Source of the DNA: an uncultured Flaviramulus sp.
Lineage (GTDB): Bacteria; Bacteroidota; Bacteroidia; Flavobacteriales; Flavobacteriaceae
Reading direction: 5' to 3'
NCBI GenBank assembly: GCA_947487155.1
Contig: CANKVS010000019.1
Span: 1-61,452, forward strand
Length of the DNA: 61,452 bases
The notes beneath the pieces are model-generated. The model searched no databases, was not told the origin of the DNA, and saw only the letters and a list, made by a program, of their open reading frames with translations. This document shows positions 1 through 9,304 of this stretch, piece by piece; the stretch's first letter is position 1; each line of letters starts with the position of its first letter. The position numbers and the translations under genes were made by a program.

Positions 1-337
1 AAATGCAAGGTCTTGTCTTTTTTATGCAAAAATAGCATTCCTCATCAAATTTACACACAACTTTTGAGATTGATCCTACCAAACGCTTGTCAGAGCAGGC
101 CGCATAATGTTTAAGGAACATCAATGCCAATTTGCCCTGGGGACCAAAGATCGAGACCGGACCTTTTTTACAATCGGACAAACCAAAAACATTCACTAAA
201 TCATTCCAAGGTACGGCCGAATATATCTTGCCCAGATCGCCTTCTAAAAAACGATTAAAAAATACGTTGAACTCTTGGGTTGGAGAAGTAAAAGAAATTC
301 TGTGCTGAAAATTGTCAAATCTGCGTATCTTAGTCAT
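1..337 (-). CDS. IS transposase, N-terminal part, runs off the window
   Basis: An open frame reads from an ATG at 337 off the left edge (112 codons seen). The protein begins MTKIRRFDNFQHR and contains VPWNDLVNVFG and LKHYAACSDKRL, which I recognise as the N-terminal part of a DDE-type transposase common in Bacteroidota; the IS family is not certain. The catalytic part lies outside the window. Upstream of the ATG is a long hairpin and then a terminal repeat at 441-458, as expected for an IS end. The last ~24 codons before the edge look less familiar to me than the rest, so a lesion near the edge cannot be excluded. Confidence 0.75.
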   Translation of the reverse strand, partial: MTKIRRFDNFQHRISFTSPTQEFNVFFNRFLEGDLGKIYSAVPWNDLVNVFGLSDCKKGPVSIFGPQGKLALMFLKHYAACSDKRLVGSISKVVCKFDEECYFCIKKTRPCI

Positions 338-340
338 ACA

Positions 341-407
341 TATTTTAGATAATACCCCGTTTTTAGAGATGAAGACTCATATTCGGGGTTTTGTTTTATC
401 TAAAATA
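341..407 (-). terminator. Long hairpin between IS end and transposase start
   Basis: TATTTTAGATAA at 341-352 pairs perfectly with TTATCTAAAATA at 396-407, and inside it CCCCG (355-359) pairs with CGGGG (384-388). The structure sits just upstream of the transposase ATG. Many IS carry such hairpins, which block read-through transcription or hide the start from incoming transcripts; that role is inferred here. Confidence 0.5.
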
Positions 408-440
408 CAAATTAAATAACTGAAAGTCAATAGGTTGAAC

Positions 441-458
441 TACTCCTGAAAGTGCCTA
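441..458. repeat. IS terminal inverted repeat (transposase 5' end)
   Basis: The 18 bases at 441-458 are the exact reverse complement of 61380-61397 at the other edge of the window. The two sequences diverge on the inner side, as expected for the left and right ends of one IS type. The IS body lies to the left of this site. Confidence 0.7.
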
Positions 459-751
459 TCTTATGGATGGTTAATTAATAATAAACATTATGAATACATT
501 TATTTAAAATCTTCAAATTCTTTAAGAAAATAAATGTATTTATATATTAAAATGCATAAGGGATTTATAGTTTTTATCTATAGTTTTTTTATCACACTCT
601 GACTAAAAACTTTTTAAAAGTATACTTAAAACCAGTAGTACACAATAGATTTCATGGCTTTTAGATGATTAGACAAAATACTCGTTTAAAAACTTTAGCC
701 TTTACACTTAATCGGCAATTCTGCTTATTATTAAGAGTTGTAGTTCTTAAT
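459..751. other. Gene-free AT-rich stretch
   Basis: 293 bases between the IS end and the stop of the OmpA/PD40 gene. Strongly AT-rich, with stops in all frames. I see no gene, clear promoter box or strong hairpin here. Confidence 0.5.
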
Positions 752-2377
752 TTATTTTAAGATAACAAATTCAATTCGTCTGTTAGACTGATGCTCTTCG
801 TCTGAACATGATTGAGTCTTACAATCAATTAATAAATTTGTTTCTCCAAAACCTTTTGACGTAAGTCTGCTTTTAGATATGCCTTTTTTTACCAAATAAC
901 TCAATGCCGATGCAGCCCTTTTATTAGATAATTTTAAATTATAAGAATCTTTACCTCTACTATCTGTATGTGCATTAATAGCCAATTTTATTTTAGGGTT
1001 TTCATTAAGAACTTTTATAATTTTATCTAAAGAAATTGTAGACTCTTCTTTAATACTATATTTAGCAAAATCGAAATAAATGTTTTCTAGTACAATTCTT
1101 AATTCATCATTTACTTTAGCAATAACTGGTTTTGTTGTATTTAACTCTAAGTGTTTTTTGTAGGTAGAATTAAAACCTCTATCTGCTAAAAACTCAAAAC
1201 TACCATCTTTAAATCCATCTTTATAAGTTTCTAGTGTGTACGTTTCAAAAGGAACAACATTATCAAACTTATAAGCTCCAGAAGCATTTGTTAATTCTCT
1301 TGCTATTTCAATATTGTCTTTATCTTTAAGTATAACAAGAGTATTAGGCAATCTTATTTTTGTAACTAAATCTATCGCTTCTCCTTCTACAGACTGTATT
1401 ATTTCTGTATTAACAGCAGTATAAATATCGAAACTCCCTTTACCATTTGGCTTATTAGACGATACATACCCTTTGTTTTTAGCGGCTAAAAAATAGGCTA
1501 TTTCATCATAACTTGTATTGATAGTATTACCCATATTTCTTGGAGCTTTATATGAATCTGTTAAAATTCTACTTACAAAAAGATCATAACCTCCTATATT
1601 TTGATGCCCTTTAGAAGAAAAATACAAGTACTTTCCATCTTTAGACAACGACGGATATTTTTCATCAGAAGTTGTATTAATTGAATGTCCTAAATTTTTT
1701 GGATCGCTTAAAGTCCCATCTGCATTCACATTAGAAACATAAATATCGTAGCCTCCAATAGATCCAGGCATATTGGATGAAAAATATAATTTATCACCCT
1801 TTGGGCTAAGAAACGGCGTTTCTATAGAAATGCCATTTTTATTAATGTTTAAAAGTTCTTTATTTATCCAGTTACCATGAGAATCGTCTTCTAACTCTGC
1901 TTTATATAGTTTAAACTCTAACGATTTTTCTTTACTACTTCTTGTAAAATAAACTGTTTTCTGGTCTGGCGAAAAAGTAAGCTGGTCTTCGCTAGCATTT
2001 GTATTTAATATTCTTGAAAACAACAGCGGTGCACTTAACGTACCATGTTCAGATAGGTCTAAACAAAATAATTCTTTAAAAGCTTCATTGGTATTAGGAT
2101 CAATTTTTGCAAGTCCGCCAAGTTTTTTTGACGATACCATAATAAGCTTGTTTCTAAAAAAGCCAGAACCAATCTCTGAGTATTTGGTATTTACACCAGC
2201 ATCTAAAACTTCAAAATCGTAACCATTGGCATCAATGGTGCTTTTTGAAATAGACGCATTAGTAAACAATAAATCTGTTTTTGTGGTATTGCTATTATCA
2301 GCTAAAAGATTTGCAGAAACTTGACTGAATACAACGTTAGATATAAGACAAACGACAGCGAATAGACTAATCTTCAT
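752..2377 (-). CDS. OmpA family protein with PD40 beta-propeller repeats
   Basis: 541 residues starting at ATG 2377 with a signal peptide (about residues 1-18, cleaved after VVFSQ). Residues ~130-290 hold WD40-like PD40 repeats (SPDQKTVYF, SPKGDKLYFSS, SKDGKYLYFSS, each followed by GGYD). A carboxypeptidase-regulatory-like beta-sandwich follows (~330-400), and the C-terminal ~110 residues are an OmpA peptidoglycan-binding domain (IYFDFAKYSI, AHTDSRG, SNKRAASALSYL). Expected to be anchored in the periplasm, bridging outer membrane and peptidoglycan. It has the same architecture as the protein at 29631-31514 but stands alone, with no PorP/SprF gene beside it. Its exact function is unknown. Confidence 0.85.
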   Translation of the reverse strand: MKISLFAVVCLISNVVFSQVSANLLADNSNTTKTDLLFTNASISKSTIDANGYDFEVLDAGVNTKYSEIGSGFFRNKLIMVSSKKLGGLAKIDPNTNEAFKELFCLDLSEHGTLSAPLLFSRILNTNASEDQLTFSPDQKTVYFTRSSKEKSLEFKLYKAELEDDSHGNWINKELLNINKNGISIETPFLSPKGDKLYFSSNMPGSIGGYDIYVSNVNADGTLSDPKNLGHSINTTSDEKYPSLSKDGKYLYFSSKGHQNIGGYDLFVSRILTDSYKAPRNMGNTINTSYDEIAYFLAAKNKGYVSSNKPNGKGSFDIYTAVNTEIIQSVEGEAIDLVTKIRLPNTLVILKDKDNIEIARELTNASGAYKFDNVVPFETYTLETYKDGFKDGSFEFLADRGFNSTYKKHLELNTTKPVIAKVNDELRIVLENIYFDFAKYSIKEESTISLDKIIKVLNENPKIKLAINAHTDSRGKDSYNLKLSNKRAASALSYLVKKGISKSRLTSKGFGETNLLIDCKTQSCSDEEHQSNRRIEFVILK

Positions 2378-2514
2378 TTTGAGAGGGATTTTTGGATTAA
2401 TTAGTTTTTAAAAATAACGCTAAACCCAAGTCGCAATGAAATTTCTTAGATAAATCGCCGTTTAATTCGTTAACTTATTGTTTTTCAGTATTTATAAAAC
2501 ACATAGACTCCCAA

Positions 2515-4029
2515 TTAAAAATTTAAACGTAATAAATCATCCATATAATCTCGTGTATTAGACAGTCTAGGAATTTTATGCTGCCCGCCTAATTTATCAT
2601 TTTGTTTCAACCAGTCATAAAACAATTGTTTGCGAGCCATATGAATTTTTGGTTTATTAAGTGTCATGTTATTATATCGTTTCGCTTCATAATCAGAATT
2701 TGAAGCTTTTAAAGCATTATCAAATAACTCGTTAAAGTAATTAATATCTTTTGGCGGTGTTTTAAATTCAATTAACCATTCGTGGGCACCTTTTTCTTTA
2801 CCTTCCATAAAAATAGGAGCTGCCGTATAATCAACAATTTCAGCCTTTGTACGTTTACAAACTTTTTTTAATGCAGCTTCCGCATTTTCAATAATTAATT
2901 CTTCTCCAAATACGTTAATATAGTGTTTTGTTCTACCCGAAACTTTAATTCTATACGGGTTAATAGATGTAAATCTTACCGTATCTCCTATTTTATATCG
3001 CCACAAACCAGCATTAGTTGTAATAACTACGGCATAATTTTTATGCAATTGCACATCGCTTAGCGGAATTATTTTTTCTTCTGAAGTGTTATACGTATCC
3101 ATAGAAATAAATTCGTAGAAAATACCATAATCTAACATCAATAATAATTCGCTTGAATTGTTTTGATCTTGAATGGCAAAAAAGCCTTCGGAAGCATTAT
3201 AAATTTCATAATATTTAAAACTTAATTTAGGAAGTATTTTTTTATACTGATCGACATAAGGTGTAAAACTTACCCCACCATGAAAATACACTTCCAAATT
3301 TGGCCAAATATCAAATAAACTCTGTTTTCCTGTAGTTTCTAAAACATTATTTAGTAAAACCAGCATCCATGATGGTACTCCTGTAAGACTTGTAACATTT
3401 TCGTTAATAGTTTCATCAACAATCGCTTGCATTTTATACTCCCAATCGCTCATTAAAGACACCTTACTACTTGGTGTACTACTAAACTCTGCCCATAGCG
3501 GCATATTATCAATTAAAATTGCCGATAAATCTCCAAAAACCGTCCCATTTTCTTTATATAATTCCTTGCTACCACCAAGGCGTAAACTTTTACCAGTAAA
3601 TAATTGAGAATTCTCATTATTATTTAAATACATGCATAACAAATCTTTTCCAGCTGCATAATGGCAATCTTCTAACGACTCGCTACTTACAGGAATAAAT
3701 TTGCTTTTAGAATTTGTAGTGCCACTAGATTTAGCAAACCACTTTATTGGCGTAGGCCAAAAAATATTGGATTCACCTTTATGCGAACGCTCAATAACAT
3801 CATGCCAACCTTCGTAGTTTTTTACGGGGATGCGTTCTGCAAATGTTTTATAATCTTTAATCGATTCAAAATCATATTGCTTACCAATTTCGGTATCTTT
3901 AGCGATATCTATTAAATTTAAAAGCAATTCATTTTGCACCTCGTTAGGATACTTTAAAAACAATTCTATTTGATGAAATCGTTTTTTTAAGAACCAAGAA
4001 GCAATAGAATTTACTAAAGGAATTGGCAT
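2515..4029 (-). CDS. GH3-like acyl-adenylate-forming protein
   Basis: 504 residues from ATG 4029. The whole protein resembles the GH3 family (named after plant auxin-responsive GH3 acyl-amido synthetases, ANL superfamily). The nucleotide-binding signature is visible as FAKSSGTTNSKSKFIP around residue 98, with YYEIYNASEGFFA (~275) and YRIKVSGRTKHYINVFGE (~365) further on. Bacterial members occur widely in Bacteroidota, but their substrate is not known, so acid activation by adenylation followed by conjugation is only inferred. Divergent from the DUF2797 gene with 42 bases between the two starts. Confidence 0.85.
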   Translation of the reverse strand: MPIPLVNSIASWFLKKRFHQIELFLKYPNEVQNELLLNLIDIAKDTEIGKQYDFESIKDYKTFAERIPVKNYEGWHDVIERSHKGESNIFWPTPIKWFAKSSGTTNSKSKFIPVSSESLEDCHYAAGKDLLCMYLNNNENSQLFTGKSLRLGGSKELYKENGTVFGDLSAILIDNMPLWAEFSSTPSSKVSLMSDWEYKMQAIVDETINENVTSLTGVPSWMLVLLNNVLETTGKQSLFDIWPNLEVYFHGGVSFTPYVDQYKKILPKLSFKYYEIYNASEGFFAIQDQNNSSELLLMLDYGIFYEFISMDTYNTSEEKIIPLSDVQLHKNYAVVITTNAGLWRYKIGDTVRFTSINPYRIKVSGRTKHYINVFGEELIIENAEAALKKVCKRTKAEIVDYTAAPIFMEGKEKGAHEWLIEFKTPPKDINYFNELFDNALKASNSDYEAKRYNNMTLNKPKIHMARKQLFYDWLKQNDKLGGQHKIPRLSNTRDYMDDLLRLNF

Positions 4030-4071
4030 ATTTGTTTTATCTTTAAGTTCTTAAAAATAAGACTTTTTTTT

Positions 4072-4866
4072 ATGACCTACCAAGGTGTTTTAAGGAAAAT
4101 GGAAACCGAGTTTTCACAACCTATTCAATATTATTTAGTTTTTGAAAATGATTTTTTAAATATAAATCAACTACTCAACAAAACTATGACAATAGAATTT
4201 GTTAAGTACCAATGCTTAAACTGCGGGCTGAACAGACCAATTTATAGACAAGGTTTTGACAAACAATGTTTTTACGAAATACCACAAGCTGCCGATTGGA
4301 TTATGAGACCCGAATTAAGTACAGCACATTTAGGAAAAGAAGATCGCGATTTAGAATATGAAAAAAGAGCACAATTGCAACCTCACATTGTGTATTTAGC
4401 CAATTCTAGTAATGTGAAAGTTGGTGTAACTAGAAAAAACCAAGTACCAACACGTTGGATAGACCAAGGTGCTCATGAAGCGATTGAAATTGTAGAGGTT
4501 CCCAATAGATATTTAGCAGGCATTACCGAAGTTGTTTTAAAAAATTATGTAGCCGATAAAACCAATTGGCGAAAAATGCTTAAAAACGACATTGAAGATG
4601 AAAATTTAGTGGAATGGCGAGAACGTTTAAAGCAATACATCCCAGACGAAGCAAAAGATTATTTTATTGAACATAACACAGAAACCCATTTAGAATTTCC
4701 CGTACATAAATTTCCTGAAAAGCCAAAAAGTTTAAATATTATTAAAACCCAAAAATACATTGGTAAACTAGTTGGAATAAAAGGGCAGTACCTCATTTTT
4801 GATGATGAAACCGTTTTTAATATTCGTGCTAATGAAGGGTTAGTTATAACGATTTCAATACACTAA
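4072..4866 (+). CDS. DUF2797 domain-containing protein
   Basis: 264 residues. Recognised as the DUF2797 family, common in Flavobacteriia, function unknown. A cysteine cluster (CLNCG near residue 46, then KQC ~20 residues later) could bind metal. The segment VKVGVTRKNQVPTRWIDQG (~118-136) resembles the start of a GIY-YIG nuclease fold, a similarity noted by eye only. ATG 4072 is used; ATG 4099 (METEF) is an alternative. The 3' end overlaps the convergent LysE-type gene by four bases. Confidence 0.8.
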   Translation: MTYQGVLRKMETEFSQPIQYYLVFENDFLNINQLLNKTMTIEFVKYQCLNCGLNRPIYRQGFDKQCFYEIPQAADWIMRPELSTAHLGKEDRDLEYEKRAQLQPHIVYLANSSNVKVGVTRKNQVPTRWIDQGAHEAIEIVEVPNRYLAGITEVVLKNYVADKTNWRKMLKNDIEDENLVEWRERLKQYIPDEAKDYFIEHNTETHLEFPVHKFPEKPKSLNIIKTQKYIGKLVGIKGQYLIFDDETVFNIRANEGLVITISIH

Positions 4867-5486
4867 AATGTATATAATTTTATAACTTGAAATACCCCAA
4901 TAACAACCAGTAAAGCACCTGTAATTTTATTAACTACTAAGGTAATGTTTTGAACTTTACTTTTAATAAGTAAGCTAAATCTACTATAAAAATAAAGGGT
5001 TAATAATTTTCCTAAATACACTCCAGAAAAAAACAAGAATAGTACAGTAACCGAAGACTGTAATGATAACATAATATCGTTACTATTCATAATACTAAAA
5101 GCAATGACCCAATAAATTAAAACAGGAGGGTTTAATATACCCAGAAAAAAGCCAGTAACATATTTAGATTGGGTTAGCTTTTTTCTTTTAGAAGACCGTT
5201 CTGTTTGTTTTTTAAATAATAAAAACGCTCCAACACCTAATAAAACGCCTGCAATAACAATTTGCACCCATTCATTATTGTTAAAAAAATCGCTAACAAC
5301 CATATTACAGTGCAATGCATAATACGATAAAATAACCTCTGCAATTCCTGCCGTTATTGCAATTTTAAAAGCTTGTTTTGCATTTTGCTTTAAAGTGGTA
5401 TTAATTACAGCAATATTAGATGCGCCCAGTGGTAATGCTCCAACAAAAGCTGCAAATATGCCAACCATAAAATATATAAGTATCAT
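4863..5486 (-). CDS. LysE family translocator
   Basis: 207 residues, six predicted membrane segments. The N-terminal part (GALPLGASNIAVINTTL at ~17-33) is the typical LysE/RhtB signature, with G-x-x-x-G-rich helices and LGILNPPVLIYW (~115). The family exports amino acids or other small metabolites; the substrate cannot be told from sequence. It has its own start at ATG 5486 and converges on the DUF2797 gene. Confidence 0.8.
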   Translation of the reverse strand: MILIYFMVGIFAAFVGALPLGASNIAVINTTLKQNAKQAFKIAITAGIAEVILSYYALHCNMVVSDFFNNNEWVQIVIAGVLLGVGAFLLFKKQTERSSKRKKLTQSKYVTGFFLGILNPPVLIYWVIAFSIMNSNDIMLSLQSSVTVLFLFFSGVYLGKLLTLYFYSRFSLLIKSKVQNITLVVNKITGALLVVIGVFQVIKLYTF

Positions 5487-5626
5487 ATGCCATTTGTAGC
5501 ATGTTTATCTATATACTTACAAATAGTGATATTGTTTTCGTTAAAAAGGATGTAGATTGTGCATTTCAACTAAAATTATCGTGTAAAAGTTATTATGAAG
5601 TTATGTTATTTTTTCAGCATACTCGC

Positions 5627-8299
5627 TTAATTACCAACACTATCGTTTTGTTTTTTCTTCTTTTTTAGTAAACCGCCTAAAACACTCTTAACTGTAGTAT
5701 TTGAATTTGATGACGAATCGGTATCCGTTTTTTTAGAACCAATAATACCTTTTAAGACATCTTTAACAGCATTATTTTGTTGCTGTTTTATAGAGTCGGT
5801 TTTAGATTTGTTTCCACCAATTACATCTCCAATTAAATCTTTTACTTTGTCTTTTCCTTGGTTAAGCAATTTTTGTTTTTCAATTTCTACAAGCTGTTTG
5901 GTTAAATTTGAAACACCACTAGTAAAATCGGTTGTAACAGTTGGACTCGTATAAGACCCTCCTATATTTGCTGTTACAGGAATGGAAATATTTTTAGAAT
6001 CTTCGCTATCTATTTTTCCTATTAAACGATTTATATCACTTCCTAAATATTTAGCAGGTACATTAAAAACAGCATTATACCCTAAGGTTTTATCGAAACT
6101 ATGAGATCCTGAAACATCAATAGTTATGTCTTCATAATGTAATTGAAATGGTTTAACACTTACTTGTCCGTTTGCAAACTCAAGTTTCGTTTTTAAGTCT
6201 TTTAAATCTAATTTATTAAAATCAATAAAACTAAATGTACTTTCTAGTTTATTAAACAAATCGCCTTGATTAGAGTTAATTTTAGTCGTTAATAATTCGG
6301 CCAGTGCGTTACCTGAAATAGAATTTAAATTAGGTGAAAACTCACTATCTAAACTACCCGATAAATTAATATTTGTATTTAGTTTTCCTTGTAATAATTT
6401 TGCAATAGGTGCTAAGTTTTGCAATAATTCTAAATCTTTAAACGATTTAGAAATATCGAATCCATCGGCTCCAAGCGTCAAATTAAATGTAGGGACTTCG
6501 GTTTTTGTAGACACATCGCCGTTAATTGCCAATGTACCATCAAACAAACTAGACGACAAATTTTTAATGGTTGCCTGTTGGTCTTTTATTAAAAGTACAC
6601 CTTTTACATCCTTCAAATTTAAATTATCGTAAACTACTGTTTTAGCATTGGCATTAATAGTACAATCTAAAAATGCTGGAATTTTTAATGATTCCGAATC
6701 ACTAGTTGTTTTATTATTTTCGGTTGTTTCATCATCTTCTGTCATAAAATCGCTAACCTTAAACAAATTAGAGTTCACCTTAAAATCTCCCTGCAAAGTA
6801 TTATCACTTAACAAAAAACCCAACAAATTAGTAATGGTTCCTGTAGCATTTAAATCGCTTTCTCCTGTTTTTGCTTTAAAATTATTTAATGACACCGTAC
6901 TTGTATTAAAAGACATGTTAGCTTCTGAAATATGAATTGGATTCACAATATCTTCCGATGAAAACACAAAATCGTTAATAGCAACTGAACCGTTATTTTT
7001 AATACGATTATACGCATTTGTTTCAATCGCTTTCATATCGAAAGCCGTATTTAGTTTCCCTTTTAAAATACCGCTTAAAGTATTCCCTAATTCAACAGGA
7101 TATACTTTGGTAATATTTGATAAATTTAAAACGCCATCAATATGAGCATTTATCAGCATGTTTTGGGTTAAATTTTTTATTGAAGCTGAAGATTTAAATA
7201 CGTCTTCATCTATTTTAAAGTTTAGTTTTTCAATATTAATATAAGTGTCATCTACATTACCTGTAGTATTTTTAATAGATGTATGTATTGAAATGTTTTC
7301 GACACGTTTAGGTAGATTAGGATATTTAAAAGCTGCATTATTTGATGTTAATTTAATATCTAATTTAGGAATGGTTTCATCAGACACTAACCCTTTTATA
7401 ATTCCATTAATACTGAAATTTCCTGAGGTTTCAACATCTTCAACATTTTTTGAATACGCCTTTGGAATCACTGCTAAAAAATCTTTAAATGACGATCCTG
7501 GATTCTTAAAAGTAATATCAATGTCTTGTCCGTTTTCTAATTGTTGTACATAGCCAGAAAATTCTAAAGGCAATTTATTAATAAAGCCTTTGTTTTCTTT
7601 AAAGGTGTATTTGCTGTTTTTTAAATCTAAACCAAGTATTGCATCCAACTTTATTTGATTATTACTTAGATAACTCGTACTATCTATAACAAAACTTACG
7701 TTGGCATTACTTGTTGTATTTAACGTTGAATTTTCAGCAGAAAACACACCGTTACCACTGTGATTCAGCTCGGAAATATGAATAGCCATTTGCGCCTTTT
7801 CATCTAAATAAGTTATTGCGCTATTGTTTATGTTATAATTTTCAAGACTAAAAGAAAAACTGCTGGATTCTGTATCTGTATTTTCGGTACTGCTATCTTT
7901 GGTTATATCGTAATTATTATTTCCATATTTATCGGTTTTAAGGGTTAATAAAGCCTCATTAACATAAATGGAATTAACACTAATGGGAGCATCATTAGCG
8001 TTTTTAAATAATTCGCCTATAGACATAGTAAACGCTATACGTTTTACCGTTGCAAAAGTTTCATCTTTAAAGGGTTCTAAATTTGTAATTTCTAAATCAT
8101 CAACATTAACTTGAGCCTTCGGGAAACTTCGGAAAAAACTTAAACTAACATCGCTAAATTCTACTTTAGCATTTAAATTTTGATTTATAAAACGCTTAAC
8201 CATATCTTTAATCTGCGATTGAAAAGCAAAAGGTGTAGCTACTAAAAGCGCAAGAATAATGAGACCTGTAATTCCTATAATTTTAAAAGCTTTTTTCAA
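5627..8299 (-). CDS. AsmA-like family protein
   Basis: 890 residues with one N-terminal membrane segment (~7-28) followed by a long beta-rich domain of the AsmA type: an N-terminal chorein-like region (VEFSDVSLSFFRSFPKAQV) and a C-terminal AsmA_2-like segment (LNSISGNALAEL, GSYTSPTV), then a Ser/Asn/Lys-rich tail. Family members span the envelope and are linked to outer-membrane lipid homeostasis. The start codon is TTG at 8299: the upstream in-frame codons run to a stop with no ATG, and MKKAFKIIG from TTG gives a correct membrane anchor. Confidence 0.85.
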   Translation of the reverse strand: MKKAFKIIGITGLIILALLVATPFAFQSQIKDMVKRFINQNLNAKVEFSDVSLSFFRSFPKAQVNVDDLEITNLEPFKDETFATVKRIAFTMSIGELFKNANDAPISVNSIYVNEALLTLKTDKYGNNNYDITKDSSTENTDTESSSFSFSLENYNINNSAITYLDEKAQMAIHISELNHSGNGVFSAENSTLNTTSNANVSFVIDSTSYLSNNQIKLDAILGLDLKNSKYTFKENKGFINKLPLEFSGYVQQLENGQDIDITFKNPGSSFKDFLAVIPKAYSKNVEDVETSGNFSINGIIKGLVSDETIPKLDIKLTSNNAAFKYPNLPKRVENISIHTSIKNTTGNVDDTYINIEKLNFKIDEDVFKSSASIKNLTQNMLINAHIDGVLNLSNITKVYPVELGNTLSGILKGKLNTAFDMKAIETNAYNRIKNNGSVAINDFVFSSEDIVNPIHISEANMSFNTSTVSLNNFKAKTGESDLNATGTITNLLGFLLSDNTLQGDFKVNSNLFKVSDFMTEDDETTENNKTTSDSESLKIPAFLDCTINANAKTVVYDNLNLKDVKGVLLIKDQQATIKNLSSSLFDGTLAINGDVSTKTEVPTFNLTLGADGFDISKSFKDLELLQNLAPIAKLLQGKLNTNINLSGSLDSEFSPNLNSISGNALAELLTTKINSNQGDLFNKLESTFSFIDFNKLDLKDLKTKLEFANGQVSVKPFQLHYEDITIDVSGSHSFDKTLGYNAVFNVPAKYLGSDINRLIGKIDSEDSKNISIPVTANIGGSYTSPTVTTDFTSGVSNLTKQLVEIEKQKLLNQGKDKVKDLIGDVIGGNKSKTDSIKQQQNNAVKDVLKGIIGSKKTDTDSSSNSNTTVKSVLGGLLKKKKKQNDSVGN

Positions 8300-8419
8300 T
8301 TTGAAGAATTTAAATTAGTTATCCTTGAGGTAGAATTAAATACCTATTACGAATATATACGCAAAAATGATACTAAAAGATGAATAGTCATTTACATTTA
8401 AGTAAATCTTCACAACATA

Positions 8420-9124
8420 TTATAGTAAATCAATTTCTTCATTCACTTTTAGTTTAAATCGTTTTCTAAATAAATACACGCCCAAATATAGAAATGGTGT
8501 ATCGCAAGCTGCAACAAGTACTTTAAAAAGAAACCCTGAAATTAGAAGTCCTAAAAATTTATCCCAAGCAATAATATGAAACAAACATAAGAGCCCTACT
8601 ACAGTAAATGTATCAACAAATTGCGATAACCACGTTGAAAAATTGTTACGAAGCCATAAATGCTTCCCCTTAGTAAGTTGCTTCCAAAAATGATAGATTT
8701 GAATATCTATAAACTGCGCAAATAAATAAGCCATCATACTTGAAAAAACAGCAAGAATTGTATTTCCAAAAACAGTAGAAAACATATCATTATTAACAGG
8801 AGACCAACTTGTTGCTGGAACAGCATTACCCACAAAAATAATTAAAAGTGAAAAAAATGAGGCAAATATCCCAGCTATAACAACTTGATTTGCTCGTTTT
8901 TTCCCATAAATTTCACTTATCAAATCTGTCATTAAAAAGGTTATAGGGTATGGCAAAATACCTACCGATACTTCAAAAAGTTTACTCCCAAAAATTTCTA
9001 CATCAAAAGGATGCCAATAAAAAAATTTTTGGAAAATTAAATTAGACACTACTAAAGATGTAACAAATAAAGCACCTAAAAGCATGTATATGCGTTGCGC
9101 AGCAAGTTTATCTTTTAAAGTCAT
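8420..9124 (-). CDS. yhhQ: Queuosine precursor transporter (YhhQ/VUT family)
   Basis: About 234 residues from ATG 9124. The frame extends upstream to a GTG at 9196, but that extension is not family-like, whereas MTLKDKLAAQRIYMLLG fits. Six membrane segments; family motifs LPYPITFLMTDLISEIYGKKRA and WLSQFVDTF are present. Imports queuine or a 7-deazaguanine precursor for the tRNA queuosine pathway. The later-step enzyme QueG is encoded at 24538-25464, but no other queuosine genes occur in the window. Confidence 0.88.
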   Translation of the reverse strand: MTLKDKLAAQRIYMLLGALFVTSLVVSNLIFQKFFYWHPFDVEIFGSKLFEVSVGILPYPITFLMTDLISEIYGKKRANQVVIAGIFASFFSLLIIFVGNAVPATSWSPVNNDMFSTVFGNTILAVFSSMMAYLFAQFIDIQIYHFWKQLTKGKHLWLRNNFSTWLSQFVDTFTVVGLLCLFHIIAWDKFLGLLISGFLFKVLVAACDTPFLYLGVYLFRKRFKLKVNEEIDLL

Positions 9125-9304
9125 GTAAGTTGTTAATAATACGTTCTGTAAATATAAGCAATACCGTTTACTAATTAATTTTACAGTAATAAACACTGTT
9201 TTTTTGCTTTCTTCCTTAAAAGAAAAATTCCCGTTTTTTCTTTACAGCAAAATCAAATAATAACTAGTATAATAAGAATTGTTTTAGTTATTTTGCCTTC
9301 TCTT

